64,000 nt of DNA from Oceanimonas baumannii (GCF_002245495.1 NZ_NQJF01000003.1:248001-312000), one strand, 5' to 3'. Counted from the stretch's first letter, positions 9,020 to 17,572 are shown. A program made the numbers and translations. Notes: generated from the letters alone by a model not told the origin.

Positions 9020-10349
9020 CCTGACCATTCTGGTTATCGATGATGAACGCAACCTGATCCGCAGCATACGTTTTGCTCTTATGGATCAGCATATTGAGGT
9101 TCTGGGTGCCGCCACTGCCCGGGAAGGCCTGGAGCTGGCCAGAACTTCCCTGCCCGATGTCATTCTGCTGGATCTGGGACTGCCGGATATGTCCGGGCTT
9201 GAACTGCTGCCGCAACTACGCCAGACGCTGCCAGACATTCCCGTCATCATGATTTCAGCCCATGGCGATACTCGCGCCGCCGTCAGGGCCGTCAAGGAAG
9301 GAGCACTCGACTACATTACCAAGCCATTTGAATGGGATGAGCTGGTCATGCTGATCCGACGCAGCAGCGAACGCTCCCATATGGCGCGCGAGCTCAGCTT
9401 TCATCGTCGGCGCCACGAACATACCCACCGGCTGGTTGGCAACAGCCCTCAAATGGAGCAACTGCGCCAGACTCTTGAGCTTATCGGGCGCAGCTCCGGC
9501 AAAACCATGCTGATCTCGGGCCCTTCCGGCACCGGCAAGGCTCTGGTAGCACGCAGCCTTCATGATGTGCGCTTTACCGATGCCCCTTTCATTGAAATCA
9601 ACTGTGCGGCACTGCCTGAACAGCTTATCGAGGCCGAACTTTTTGGCGCAGAGCGTGGCGCTTATACCGGCGCTACCCAACATCGCAACGGCCTGATCGC
9701 ACTGGCCGACGGGGGCACCCTGTTTCTGGATGAAATTGGAGAACTTCCCCTGCCACTGCAGGCCAAGCTACTTAGCTTTCTTGAAAACCGCAGCTACCGC
9801 CCCATAGGTGGCAGCCGGGAAATTCAGGCGGACGTGGTCGTCATGGCCGCAACCAACCGGGATCTCAAAACCGAAGTCACTCAGGGAAACTTTCGCTCCG
9901 ATCTTTACTACCGCCTTAATATTTTACCTATTCACGCCCCGCCTCTGGCAGCACGTGGTGACGATATCACCCTGCTCATTCATCATTTCAGCGATCAGTT
10001 TGCCCGTCAGGAGGGCTGCGAGCCACCACACTGGAGCACTGAAACGCTAAGGCTGCTGTGCGCTTATGCCTGGCCTGGTAACGTACGCGAACTCAGAAAT
10101 CTGGTAGAACGCATTACCATACTGCATGCCGGTCAGGACATTTCTCCCGAATATTTGCCCAGTGAATATCTGGATAGCACCAACACACCAGCGGCGACGT
10201 CGCTGTATACCGAAGCGATAGAAGACAAAGAGCGCCGGTTAATTCTCGATGCCCTTCAGGAAACCGACGGGCACAAAGGGCTGGCCGCCGAGCGCCTGGG
10301 TATCTCCCGCCATGCACTCAAACGCCGAATTCAGCGACTTGGTCTTTAA
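9012..10349 (+). CDS. NtrC-family sigma-54-dependent response regulator
   Basis: A 445-residue enhancer-binding protein. The receiver domain has D10/D11 and phospho-acceptor D54. The AAA+ domain has Walker A (GPSGTGKA, 170-177), the sigma-54 contact loop GAYTGA (216-221, a normal GAFTGA variant) and Walker B (LFLDE, 237-241). A Fis-type helix-turn-helix closes the protein (AAERLGISRHALKRRIQ). The start at 9012 has AAGGAA upstream and overlaps the kinase gene. A frame open further upstream lies inside the kinase gene and is not coding. A perfect sigma-54 promoter with paired dyads lies 1.4 kb downstream in front of gabD and is the obvious target. Confidence 0.93.
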   Translation: MNNLTILVIDDERNLIRSIRFALMDQHIEVLGAATAREGLELARTSLPDVILLDLGLPDMSGLELLPQLRQTLPDIPVIMISAHGDTRAAVRAVKEGALDYITKPFEWDELVMLIRRSSERSHMARELSFHRRRHEHTHRLVGNSPQMEQLRQTLELIGRSSGKTMLISGPSGTGKALVARSLHDVRFTDAPFIEINCAALPEQLIEAELFGAERGAYTGATQHRNGLIALADGGTLFLDEIGELPLPLQAKLLSFLENRSYRPIGGSREIQADVVVMAATNRDLKTEVTQGNFRSDLYYRLNILPIHAPPLAARGDDITLLIHHFSDQFARQEGCEPPHWSTETLRLLCAYAWPGNVRELRNLVERITILHAGQDISPEYLPSEYLDSTNTPAATSLYTEAIEDKERRLILDALQETDGHKGLAAERLGISRHALKRRIQRLGL

Positions 10350-10363
10350 GCATCGGGCCCCTC

Positions 10364-11611
10364 ATGATGACAACTTGCCTTCGACTGCCCTGTTTGTTGT
10401 ATTCGCTGCTTATGTTGCTGGTGTTGCCGCCGGTACAAGCCAACATTTTTCTTGGTGCCGATACCGAGGAAGCCCAGGTGCGCGTAGGTTGCCTGTACCC
10501 TCTCAGCGGACGTGGAGGCTTATATGGCCTGGACAGTGTGGTGGGCATTCAGGTTGCGCTTGACTGGCTGCAGCTACAGCCCGTTGACTACCCTCGCATG
10601 CAAATATTCATTGCCGACACCCGCTCCCGGCCCTCACGCACTACCCGCCTGGCACGTGAATTTATACGGAAACGAAATGCCCGGTTCATCTGTGGCGTCG
10701 TCAATTCAGCCATTGCCCTGGAAGTGGCCGAAGTGGTCTCATCAGAACGCGCTTTTTTCATTGGAACAGACCATGCCTCACCACGCCTGACAAAACCGGA
10801 GGTCTCCCCCTATTACTTCAGGGTCAGCAACAACAGCCGCCAGTCCATGTACGCGGCTGCCCGCTATATCAAAGAGTCATTCCAGCATTCAGCTGAGTCT
10901 CCCCTGCGCATCTCCTATCTGGGGCCGGATTATGACTACGGCTATCAAATGTGGCAGGATCTTCAGCAGGCATTACAGCTGGCGGGGGTGCACTTCAGCA
11001 TTGTAACCGCGCTCTGGCCAAGCCTGTATGAACCCGACTACACCCCCTATATCGAAGCGCTGAAACAGAGACCCAGTGATCTCATCATCAATTCGCTCTG
11101 GGGAGGGGATCTGGTTGCTTTTATTGAACAGGGCAATCAGGCCTCCCTGTTTCAGCATGCGCCTTTTGCCAACTTCGATACCGGCGGTAACTACGAAGTA
11201 CTGGCCGCCCTTAAAGATGATATGCCAACAGGGCTTATTCTCTCTGCCCGACATCACAATAACTGGCCTGCCACCGACTACAATCGCTGGTTTGTACAAC
11301 GTTTTCACGCCTTAAGTGGCCGCTATCCTTCCTATGCGGCTCAAGGGGCCTTCGCCGGTATTCTGGCCATTGCCGAATCATTACGTACCGCCGGCGTTCA
11401 TGCCAGCAGCGCCGAGATCCGGGCCGCCCTGGAAGGACTTCGGCTAAAGCTACCGGAAGATCCCCCCGGTTTTACCTCTTATATGGATCCCATCACTCAC
11501 CAGATACAGCAAGTGATTGCAATTGGCCATAGTCAGCCCGATACAAGCCTCCCTCCCGCCAGCAGACTTTTGGGCGACTGGAAAGTCTACCCGCCTGCCC
11601 CCCTCCCCTGA
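10364..11611 (+). CDS. Periplasmic substrate-binding protein (Leu/Ile/Val- and amide-binding family)
   Basis: A 415-residue type I periplasmic binding protein. The first 26 residues form a signal peptide (hydrophobic core LLYSLLMLLVL, cleavage near VQA/N). The mature part opens with VRVGCLYPLSG and shows the fold seen in branched-chain amino acid, urea and amide binding proteins. It begins 14 nt after the response regulator and is therefore in the kinase operon, yet no ABC permease or ATPase gene accompanies it. I infer a sensing role: it may present ligand to the kinase's periplasmic domain. Import of the ligand would use another system. Confidence 0.82.
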   Translation: MMTTCLRLPCLLYSLLMLLVLPPVQANIFLGADTEEAQVRVGCLYPLSGRGGLYGLDSVVGIQVALDWLQLQPVDYPRMQIFIADTRSRPSRTTRLAREFIRKRNARFICGVVNSAIALEVAEVVSSERAFFIGTDHASPRLTKPEVSPYYFRVSNNSRQSMYAAARYIKESFQHSAESPLRISYLGPDYDYGYQMWQDLQQALQLAGVHFSIVTALWPSLYEPDYTPYIEALKQRPSDLIINSLWGGDLVAFIEQGNQASLFQHAPFANFDTGGNYEVLAALKDDMPTGLILSARHHNNWPATDYNRWFVQRFHALSGRYPSYAAQGAFAGILAIAESLRTAGVHASSAEIRAALEGLRLKLPEDPPGFTSYMDPITHQIQQVIAIGHSQPDTSLPPASRLLGDWKVYPPAPLP

Positions 11612-11625
11612 GCGAAAACCGCTCA
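11609..11625. promoter_or_regulatory. Upstream activating site 1 (dyad) for the sigma-54 regulator
   Basis: A palindrome TGAGCG-N5-CGCTCA overlaps the stop codon of the binding protein gene. An extra half-site CGCTCA follows at 11632-11637 and a second full palindrome is centred 33 bp downstream, close to three helical turns. Two same-face dyads upstream of a -24/-12 promoter are what NtrC-family activators bind. Binding by the neighbouring response regulator is inferred. Confidence 0.6.
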
Positions 11626-11639
11626 CCCAACCGCTCAAA

Positions 11640-11666
11640 GGTGAGCGAATACCGCTCACCTTTTTT
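11640..11666 (+). terminator. Strong dyad followed by T6: terminator and/or upstream activating site 2
   Basis: GGTGAGCG and CGCTCACC form an 8-bp stem with a 5-nt loop, followed by six T residues. It would terminate the kinase operon transcript. Its core repeats the dyad at 11609-11625 exactly (TGAGCG-N5-CGCTCA), and its centre lies about 80 bp upstream of the -24 element of the sigma-54 promoter, so it may serve as an enhancer as well. Confidence 0.75.
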
Positions 11667-11728
11667 ATCTCAGTTCTTAAACTTTTTAATAAAGCTTTAT
11701 AAACAAGTACTTAAAGTTCGTAAAAAAC

Positions 11729-11744
11729 TGGCATCCAGTTTGCT
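11729..11744 (+). promoter_or_regulatory. Sigma-54 (-24/-12) promoter of the gabD operon
   Basis: TGGCAT-N5-TTGCT matches the consensus TGGCAC-N5-TTGCW at all invariant positions (GG and GC with correct spacing). Transcription would start near 11756, giving a leader of about 210 nt before gabD. The dyads at 11609-11660 lie at a normal enhancer distance. The 357 bp between the binding protein and gabD genes holds nothing else I can name. Confidence 0.8.
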
Positions 11745-11968
11745 AACAGATGTTTGTAGTCCTGTTTGCAAGATGCAGAAAAACACCAAGAGGCGAATTG
11801 TCTGGAGCCTGGATTGCTCCGGCACCCGTTCAGGACATCGCCCTGCCATTGAGGTTGTAGCGTACATAACGCCATTAAATTTATGCATCGACTACGCCCG
11901 GTAATTAACGCCTTTTCAATAGCCATGGCGGGAACAGCCATGGCCACACAATCGGAATGGAGATGGTT

Positions 11969-13414
11969 ATGACCACACTCAAGGATGCGTCCTTGCTGAA
12001 AGACCTTTGCCTGATCAACGGCGCCTGGGTTGCTGCAGCATCTCAAGCCACCATTAACGTGACCAACCCGGCCACCGGTGAAATCCTGGCGACCGTGCCT
12101 CAACTGGCCCCGGAAGAGATTCCGGCCGTCATCGAGTCCTCCCGTGTTGCACAGAAGGCATGGGCGGCCCGCCCGGCCAAGGAACGCGCGGCCATTCTGC
12201 GTCGCTGGTTCGAGCTGATGCTGGACAACGTCGATGATCTTGCTCTGATCATGACCCGTGAACAAGGCAAACCGCTGGCCGAAGCCAAGGGCGAAATCGC
12301 CTATGCGGCCTCTTTCATCGAATGGTTTGCCGAAGAAGCCAAGCGCGTCTACGGTGATACCATCCCGGCCCCTCGTGCCGATCAGCGCATTACCGTGCTG
12401 CGCCAGCCCATTGGTGTCACCGCCGCCATTACGCCCTGGAACTTCCCGGCGGCGATGATCACCCGCAAGGTTGCACCGGCGCTGGCAGCCGGCTGCTCCA
12501 TGATCGTCCGCCCCGCCGACCTGACCCCGCTGACCGCCCTGGCGCTGGGTGAACTGGCACAACGGGCCGGCGTACCGGCCGGCGTGTTCCAGATTGTCAC
12601 CGGGTCCGCCAGCAAGATCGGCAAGGTGCTGACCGACAGCGAGATAGTCAGCAAGCTGTCCTTCACCGGTTCTACCGAAGTGGGCCGACTGCTGATGGCC
12701 CAGTGTGCAGACACCATCAAGAAGGTATCTTTGGAGCTGGGCGGCAACGCGCCCTTTATCGTATTCGATGATGCCGACCTGGATCAGGCCATTGAGGGTG
12801 CCATGGCCTCTAAATACCGCAACGCCGGCCAGACTTGCGTATGTGCCAACCGCATCCTGGTCCAGCGCGGCGTCTACGATGCCTTCGCCGAAAAACTGGC
12901 CGAGCGGGTACGCGCACTGAAAGTCGGTGACGGCACCGAGGCCGGCACCGATATCGGCCCGATGATCGAAGAGAAAGCAATCACCAAGGTGGAAGAGCAC
13001 ATTCAGGATGCCGTTACCAAGGGTGCCACCCTGCTGCACGGCGGCGAGCGCCTGGGTGGCCTTTACTTCCAGCCGGCCATTCTCACCGGCGTCACTACCG
13101 AGATGAAAGTCGCCCGGGAAGAAACGTTTGGTCCCATGGCACCGTTATTTGTCTTCGATACCGAAGAAGAAGCGATTGCCATGGCCAACGACACCATTTT
13201 CGGTCTGGCCGCCTACTTCTACACCCGCGATCACGCGCGCACCATCCGCGTATCCGAAGCCCTGGAATACGGCATGGTCGGCCACAATACCGGCCTGATC
13301 TCCAACGAAGTTGCCCCTTTCGGCGGCGTCAAGCAGTCCGGCCTGGGCCGTGAAGGTTCGAAGTACGGTATTGATGAATACCTGGAACTCAAGTACGTCT
13401 GCAGCGCGCTGTAA
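11969..13414 (+). CDS. gabD: NAD(P)-dependent succinate-semialdehyde dehydrogenase
   Basis: A 481-residue aldehyde dehydrogenase that aligns along its whole length with E. coli GabD from memory. The PWNFP motif is at 156-160, the general base E256 is in LELGG, and the nucleophile C290 is in GQTCVCANR. The start at 11969 is preferred over two in-frame ATGs 6 and 12 nt upstream because GGAG (11959-11962) is then well spaced. The usual cofactor-contacting lysine in the KPA motif is arginine here (R181 in VRPAD). It oxidises succinate semialdehyde to succinate. First gene of an operon with an iron-type alcohol dehydrogenase and a permease, under a sigma-54 promoter. Confidence 0.93.
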   Translation: MTTLKDASLLKDLCLINGAWVAAASQATINVTNPATGEILATVPQLAPEEIPAVIESSRVAQKAWAARPAKERAAILRRWFELMLDNVDDLALIMTREQGKPLAEAKGEIAYAASFIEWFAEEAKRVYGDTIPAPRADQRITVLRQPIGVTAAITPWNFPAAMITRKVAPALAAGCSMIVRPADLTPLTALALGELAQRAGVPAGVFQIVTGSASKIGKVLTDSEIVSKLSFTGSTEVGRLLMAQCADTIKKVSLELGGNAPFIVFDDADLDQAIEGAMASKYRNAGQTCVCANRILVQRGVYDAFAEKLAERVRALKVGDGTEAGTDIGPMIEEKAITKVEEHIQDAVTKGATLLHGGERLGGLYFQPAILTGVTTEMKVAREETFGPMAPLFVFDTEEEAIAMANDTIFGLAAYFYTRDHARTIRVSEALEYGMVGHNTGLISNEVAPFGGVKQSGLGREGSKYGIDEYLELKYVCSAL

Positions 13415-13474
13415 CGCTTAACCGGTGAGCGGGCCTTGTCCCGTTCACCTCAGGAATAGAGGAAGATTCCACTC

Positions 13475-14641
13475 ATGATCAAAGAACTCAATCCCTTTAC
13501 CTTCGACACTCCCGGCTCCATGCACCTTGAATGGGGCGGTGCCGCTCGCTTGGGCGAACTGCTGGGTGAATGGTTCGAACAGCGCAACCTGCTGATCGTT
13601 ACCGACAAGTTCCTGCACGAAAACGGCCTGCTGGACGCCGCCAAAGCCTCACTGGCCGCCAATGGCTTTACCGTTGCCGTTTTCGATGATGTGGTTGCCG
13701 ATCCGCCCGAATCAGTCCTGATGGCCTGTGTCGAGCAAGGCAAAGCCGCAGGGGCCAATATTGTGCTGGGTCTGGGTGGCGGTTCGTCCATGGACATCGC
13801 CAAGCTGGCAGCCATCATGCTGGTGTCCGAACAGCCTCTGGCTGACATGTACGGCATCGGTAACGTCAAGGGCAGCCGCACCCCGCTGGTACAGGTACCG
13901 ACTACGGCTGGCACCGGCTCCGAAGTGACCAACATCACCATCCTGACCACAGGTGAAACCACCAAAATGGGGGTAGTTGCCCAACAGCTGTATGCCGACC
14001 GCGTTCTGCTGGATGCTGAACTGACTATTGGCCTGCCGGCAGCCGCCACCGCCGCAACCGGTATCGACGCCATGGTTCACGCTATTGAGGCCTATACCTC
14101 GGCGCATCGCAAGAACCCGCTGTCCGACGTACTGGCGCGGGAAGCCCTGCGCCTGTTATGCGGCAACCTGGTCACCGCCTGCCAGGACGGCGCCAACCGG
14201 ACTGCCCGTGAAGCCATGCTGCTGGGTTCCAACCTGGCCGGCCAGGCGTTCTCCAACAGCCCCGTTGCGGCAGTACATGCCCTGGCCTACCCGCTGGGTG
14301 GCCACTACCACCTGCCGCATGGCCTGACCAACGCACTGATGCTGGGCCCGGTTCTGCGTTTTAACATGGCCGCCGCCGCGCCGCTGTATGCGGAGCTGGC
14401 CGATGTCGTACTGGGCCCCGACGAGGCGGATGTTCAGACCCGCTCGGCACGCTTTGTCGACCACATGCAGAAACTGATGAACCAGTCCGGCGTTCCTCAG
14501 CGCCTGCGTGACGTCAATATCAGCGAAGACAGCCTGCCGACCCTGGCCAGGGATGCCATGCTGCAGAGCCGGCTGCTGATGAACAATCCGGTTGAAGTAA
14601 CCGAAGCCGACGCCCTGGCGTTGTATCGGGAAGCTTATTGA
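13475..14641 (+). CDS. Iron-containing (group III) alcohol dehydrogenase
   Basis: A 388-residue enzyme of the Fe-ADH family. The nucleotide-binding GGGSSMD motif (about residues 100-106) and TTAGTGSEVT are present, and the metal ligands fall in the segment GIDAMVHAIEAYTS and in the histidine cluster AVHALAYPLGGHYHLPHG. It lies 60 bp after gabD with an AGGAAGA-type ribosome binding site. Next to succinate-semialdehyde dehydrogenase, the most economical role is 4-hydroxybutyrate dehydrogenase, converting 4-hydroxybutyrate to succinate semialdehyde. That is inference from context; other alcohols are possible. Confidence 0.85.
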   Translation: MIKELNPFTFDTPGSMHLEWGGAARLGELLGEWFEQRNLLIVTDKFLHENGLLDAAKASLAANGFTVAVFDDVVADPPESVLMACVEQGKAAGANIVLGLGGGSSMDIAKLAAIMLVSEQPLADMYGIGNVKGSRTPLVQVPTTAGTGSEVTNITILTTGETTKMGVVAQQLYADRVLLDAELTIGLPAAATAATGIDAMVHAIEAYTSAHRKNPLSDVLAREALRLLCGNLVTACQDGANRTAREAMLLGSNLAGQAFSNSPVAAVHALAYPLGGHYHLPHGLTNALMLGPVLRFNMAAAAPLYAELADVVLGPDEADVQTRSARFVDHMQKLMNQSGVPQRLRDVNISEDSLPTLARDAMLQSRLLMNNPVEVTEADALALYREAY

Positions 14642-14707
14642 TCCCCAACCACATACCCGCCCTCAAGGCAGGGCGGGCTCACCATTTATATAAGAAAGAG
14701 TACAACC

Positions 14708-16069
14708 ATGCTAAAGCAGCGAGTTGACGGACAGGAAACACCTTACTGGCCCGCAGGGCCATTCAAGATCCGCCTGCCCTTCATCCACTATAAGATCGAA
14801 TGGCCGGACTATTTTCAGGGCCTGCTGATGTGTGCCGTAGACCTGGCGGCTATTCCCCTGATGACCGAACTGCTGGGCATGCCCTTTGAGGTTGCACTGG
14901 CGGTCGTCATACTGAACGGCCTGTTCTACCTGTTACACCACCTGCTGGGTGACCCGGTTATCCCGGGCTGGATCACACCTGCTATCCCTCTGCTGATGGC
15001 CTATTGTGCCAGCTTCCCAGAAGGCCCCGAGCGAATACATGCGCTCATCTCCTTCCAGCTGTTATTGGGGATATTTGCCATTGGCATTGGTGCTTCGGGA
15101 TTGGCACACCGCGTGGTGTCGGCAATCCCGCAGGCCATCAAGTCGGGCGTGATTATTGGTGCAGGCATCGCGGCCGTCATGACTGTATTCAAGGTCGACG
15201 GACGTTTTGATACCTACCCGATCACCATCTCAGTGGCGGTTGGCATTGCCTTCTACGTTATTTTTTCTCGTCACTTCGCGCGTCTGAAAGCCAGCAATTC
15301 CCTGTTCAACATGATCGGCAAGCTGGGCATATTCCCGATTGTGGTACTGGCTATTGTGATCGCCCCCACCGTGGGCGAAACCTCCTGGCCCGAAATTGAG
15401 TGGGGTTTCTCATCACCCGACTTTGCCACCCTCTGGGCCGAGTACACCGTGTTCGGGCTGGGCATGCCGCCGCTGGAGATGTTCATCAGCTGTATCCCGA
15501 CCGTACTGGCCGCCTACATCGTGCTGTTCGGCGATGTATTGCAGAGCCGGGCCATCCTGCAGGAAGCCGATAATGAGCGTCCGGATGAAGTGGTCGAGTA
15601 CAGCCCGGACCGTGCCCACATGATCTTCGGTGCCCGTAACTCCGTCATGTCAATCATCGGCCCTGATGTCGCCATGTGCGGGCCGCTCTGGGCCGCCATG
15701 CACGTCGTTATCGTGGAACGCTTCAGTCAGGGTAAGAAAGCCATGTACTCCATCTTCGGTGGTGCCGGCTCCTTCCGCTGGGGTACCAACACCGGCCTGC
15801 TGTTCATGCCAATCGTGACCCTGGTACAGCCAATTCTGGGCGTTGCCCTGGCACTGACCCTGTTGATTCAGGGCTATGTATCGGTACGTATTGGTGTCAT
15901 GGAAGCACGCTCCCAGCGTGATCTTGGCATCGCAGGTATCGTTGCGGCAGTACTGGCAACCCGTGGCGCAACCTGGGCCTTTGCCGTTGGTGTTGTGCTC
16001 TGCCTGCTGGTCTACGGACGCGACTTCTTCAGGGGTGAAAAGGACGCCACCTTCACCAAGGATCAGTAA
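14708..16069 (+). CDS. Polytopic membrane transporter, possibly NCS2/SulP-like fold
   Basis: A 453-residue protein with about 12 hydrophobic segments and a cytoplasmic loop rich in acidic residues (EADNERPDEVVEYSPDRAH). Motifs such as PQAIKSGVIIGAGIAAVM and GPDVAMCGPLWAA recall the UraA/NCS2 class of permeases, but similarity is distant and I would not assign a family firmly. It is the third gene of the sigma-54 operon after gabD and the Fe-alcohol dehydrogenase, followed by a perfect terminator. A role as importer of the operon's substrate (perhaps 4-hydroxybutyrate or a related acid) is inferred. Confidence 0.6.
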   Translation: MLKQRVDGQETPYWPAGPFKIRLPFIHYKIEWPDYFQGLLMCAVDLAAIPLMTELLGMPFEVALAVVILNGLFYLLHHLLGDPVIPGWITPAIPLLMAYCASFPEGPERIHALISFQLLLGIFAIGIGASGLAHRVVSAIPQAIKSGVIIGAGIAAVMTVFKVDGRFDTYPITISVAVGIAFYVIFSRHFARLKASNSLFNMIGKLGIFPIVVLAIVIAPTVGETSWPEIEWGFSSPDFATLWAEYTVFGLGMPPLEMFISCIPTVLAAYIVLFGDVLQSRAILQEADNERPDEVVEYSPDRAHMIFGARNSVMSIIGPDVAMCGPLWAAMHVVIVERFSQGKKAMYSIFGGAGSFRWGTNTGLLFMPIVTLVQPILGVALALTLLIQGYVSVRIGVMEARSQRDLGIAGIVAAVLATRGATWAFAVGVVLCLLVYGRDFFRGEKDATFTKDQ

Positions 16070-16080
16070 GACCCGGTACG

Positions 16081-16109
16081 AAAAAGCCGGCCCAAGGGCC
16101 GGCTTTTTT
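16081..16109 (+). terminator. Rho-independent terminator of the gabD operon
   Basis: A 13-bp perfect stem (AAAAAGCCGGCCC / GGGCCGGCTTTTT) with a 2-nt loop lies 12 nt after the transporter stop codon. Because of the flanking A and T runs it can act in both directions. Confidence 0.9.
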
Positions 16110-16136
16110 ATGTGAGCATTCCTTCGTACGGCAGGC

Positions 16137-16475
16137 TCAGCGCAAAGCGTCAGGCTCGCCTCCTGCCCGCAATCGCTTGATATCCCGTAGCGGTGGCTCA
16201 CCAAAAAAGCGGGCATATTCCCGGTTGAACTGGGACGGGCTTTCGTAACCCACCTGCAGGCCGGCAGTAGCTGCGTCCAGGCTCTTGTTCAACATCAGCT
16301 GACGAGCTTCCAGCAGCCGCACAATAATCTCCTGCTCGATCAGCGGCTCCCGCAACTCCGGCGTCTGCAGCAGGCCCAGCAAGCGGGCCAGGGCATCGAG
16401 CAGTCCGTCATCCAGCAGCTCTATCATCAGGCACTGGCGGTTGGTACAGATCCGCGCCCCGGGCGAGATCTCGGC
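16137..16475 (-). pseudogene. Remnant of an AraC-family regulator gene
   Basis: The minus strand encodes part of the AraC N-terminal effector domain (LMIELLDDGLLDALARLLGLL...PLIEQEIIVRLL) joined directly to the last helices of an AraC HTH domain (EARQLMLNK...VGYESPSQFNREYARFFGEPP). About 60-70 residues that should lie between, including the first HTH, are missing, and the N-terminal part of the protein is gone. The frame stays open into unrelated sequence upstream, which belongs to another broken gene on the other strand. It cannot encode a working regulator. Confidence 0.75.
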
Positions 16476-16670
16476 GGCCAGCCGGGCCACGATGCCTTCC
16501 GGCATATCGCCAACTGCTACAAATTCTGCGGTGCCGACATACTGCCGACGTTCTCCTGCTTTGACGTGGTCAAGGCACCGGCCATCGAGCAGGACGTAAA
16601 GCGGCTCAAGGCCCACCTCGATGTCCTCATGCCCGAGGCAGAAGCGGCCCTGGTGCGGCTATTGATGTTC
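16470..16670 (+). pseudogene. Remnant of a flavodoxin-like NAD(P)H oxidoreductase gene
   Basis: From about 16470 the plus strand reads LGGQPGHDAFRHIANC, then YKFCGADILPTFSCFDVV and a helical tail ending near LVRLLM. This resembles the C-terminal third of flavodoxin-fold NAD(P)H oxidoreductases. There is no start and no FMN-binding N-terminus. The frame runs on without its own stop into the antisense of the next LysR gene. It abuts the AraC remnant head to head, as if a deletion had removed the 5' halves of two divergent genes. Confidence 0.6.
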
Positions 16671-16672
16671 AC

Positions 16673-17572
16673 TCAGGAACCAGCGCATTCATCCTGCTCG
16701 TTCAGGGCCGCTACAAAATGTACCAGCATGGGGTTGGGGTCCGCTTTGCGCCAGGCCGCTTCGGTAACCACCCGCTCTTCGGTGCCGGTCAGGGGCTTGA
16801 GCACCAGCCCTGTCCGTAACTGGTTGGCGGCACATTCAAGCAGAATAGTGATGCCGATGCGGGCACTGATCAGGCCAAAAATCCCCTCGCTGTTATACGC
16901 CTCCTGCACAATGCGAGGCTCAAAACCGGCCTTCAGGCACAGGGCGTCGAGATGGCGCCGAAAGTGCCGCCAGCGAGACATGACCCCCACCACAAAGTCC
17001 TCACAGGCCAGATCCGCTACCGTCACCTGTTCACGTGCGGCCAAGGGGTGCTCCGCCGGCAGCACGGCCACAAAGCGATCCTGCTGCACCGGCTGATGCC
17101 CGCAATCCGGATTGTCAAAAGGGCTGGTGAGAAAGGCAACATCCAGCTTGCCTTCCTCAAGAGCCAGCCGTTGTTCTTCGGTCGAGCCATAATGCAGTTC
17201 AATCTGAATATCGGGATACCGCCGCCGGAACCGCTCCAGCAGCCCCGGCAACACGCCGGTAATGGCGAAGTCCGTATAACCAATGCTGAGACTGCCGGCC
17301 TCGCCTCGGCCGGCCTTGCGGGTTTTGACCACGGTTTCTTCCAGCTGCACCAGCAAGTCTCCACATCCCCGGCGAAACACACGCCCGGCCTCAGTCAGCA
17401 CTACCCTCCGGTTATTACGCTCAAACAGGCGAACTCCGAGCTGGTGCTCCAGTTGTTGTATTCCCCGGCTCAGGGCCGGTTGTGCAATGGCCAGTCGTTC
17501 AGCTGCCCGACGAAAGTTAAGGGTTTCCGCCACCGCCATGAATTGACGGATCTGACGCCATTCAGCACGCAT
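16673..17572 (-). CDS. LysR-family transcriptional regulator
   Basis: A 299-residue LysR protein: the N-terminal helix-turn-helix (RQIRQFMAVAETLNFRRAAERL, then IAQPALSRGIQQLEHQLG) occupies residues 5-65 and the effector-binding domain about 90-295. It is divergent from the GltS/YtcJ/CobW operon with a 170-bp gap, in which two ATCAAA repeats about 11 bp apart (near 17592 and 17603) are candidate binding half-sites. It most likely controls that operon. The gene's 3' end abuts the flavodoxin remnant, suggesting the deletion there stopped just short of it. Confidence 0.87.
   Translation of the reverse strand: MRAEWRQIRQFMAVAETLNFRRAAERLAIAQPALSRGIQQLEHQLGVRLFERNNRRVVLTEAGRVFRRGCGDLLVQLEETVVKTRKAGRGEAGSLSIGYTDFAITGVLPGLLERFRRRYPDIQIELHYGSTEEQRLALEEGKLDVAFLTSPFDNPDCGHQPVQQDRFVAVLPAEHPLAAREQVTVADLACEDFVVGVMSRWRHFRRHLDALCLKAGFEPRIVQEAYNSEGIFGLISARIGITILLECAANQLRTGLVLKPLTGTEERVVTEAAWRKADPNPMLVHFVAALNEQDECAGS

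Noticed and set aside
11711-13039. A 442-codon open frame on the minus strand
   Set aside because: Antisense to gabD and to its promoter region; composition is typical of a shadow frame and no motif is seen.
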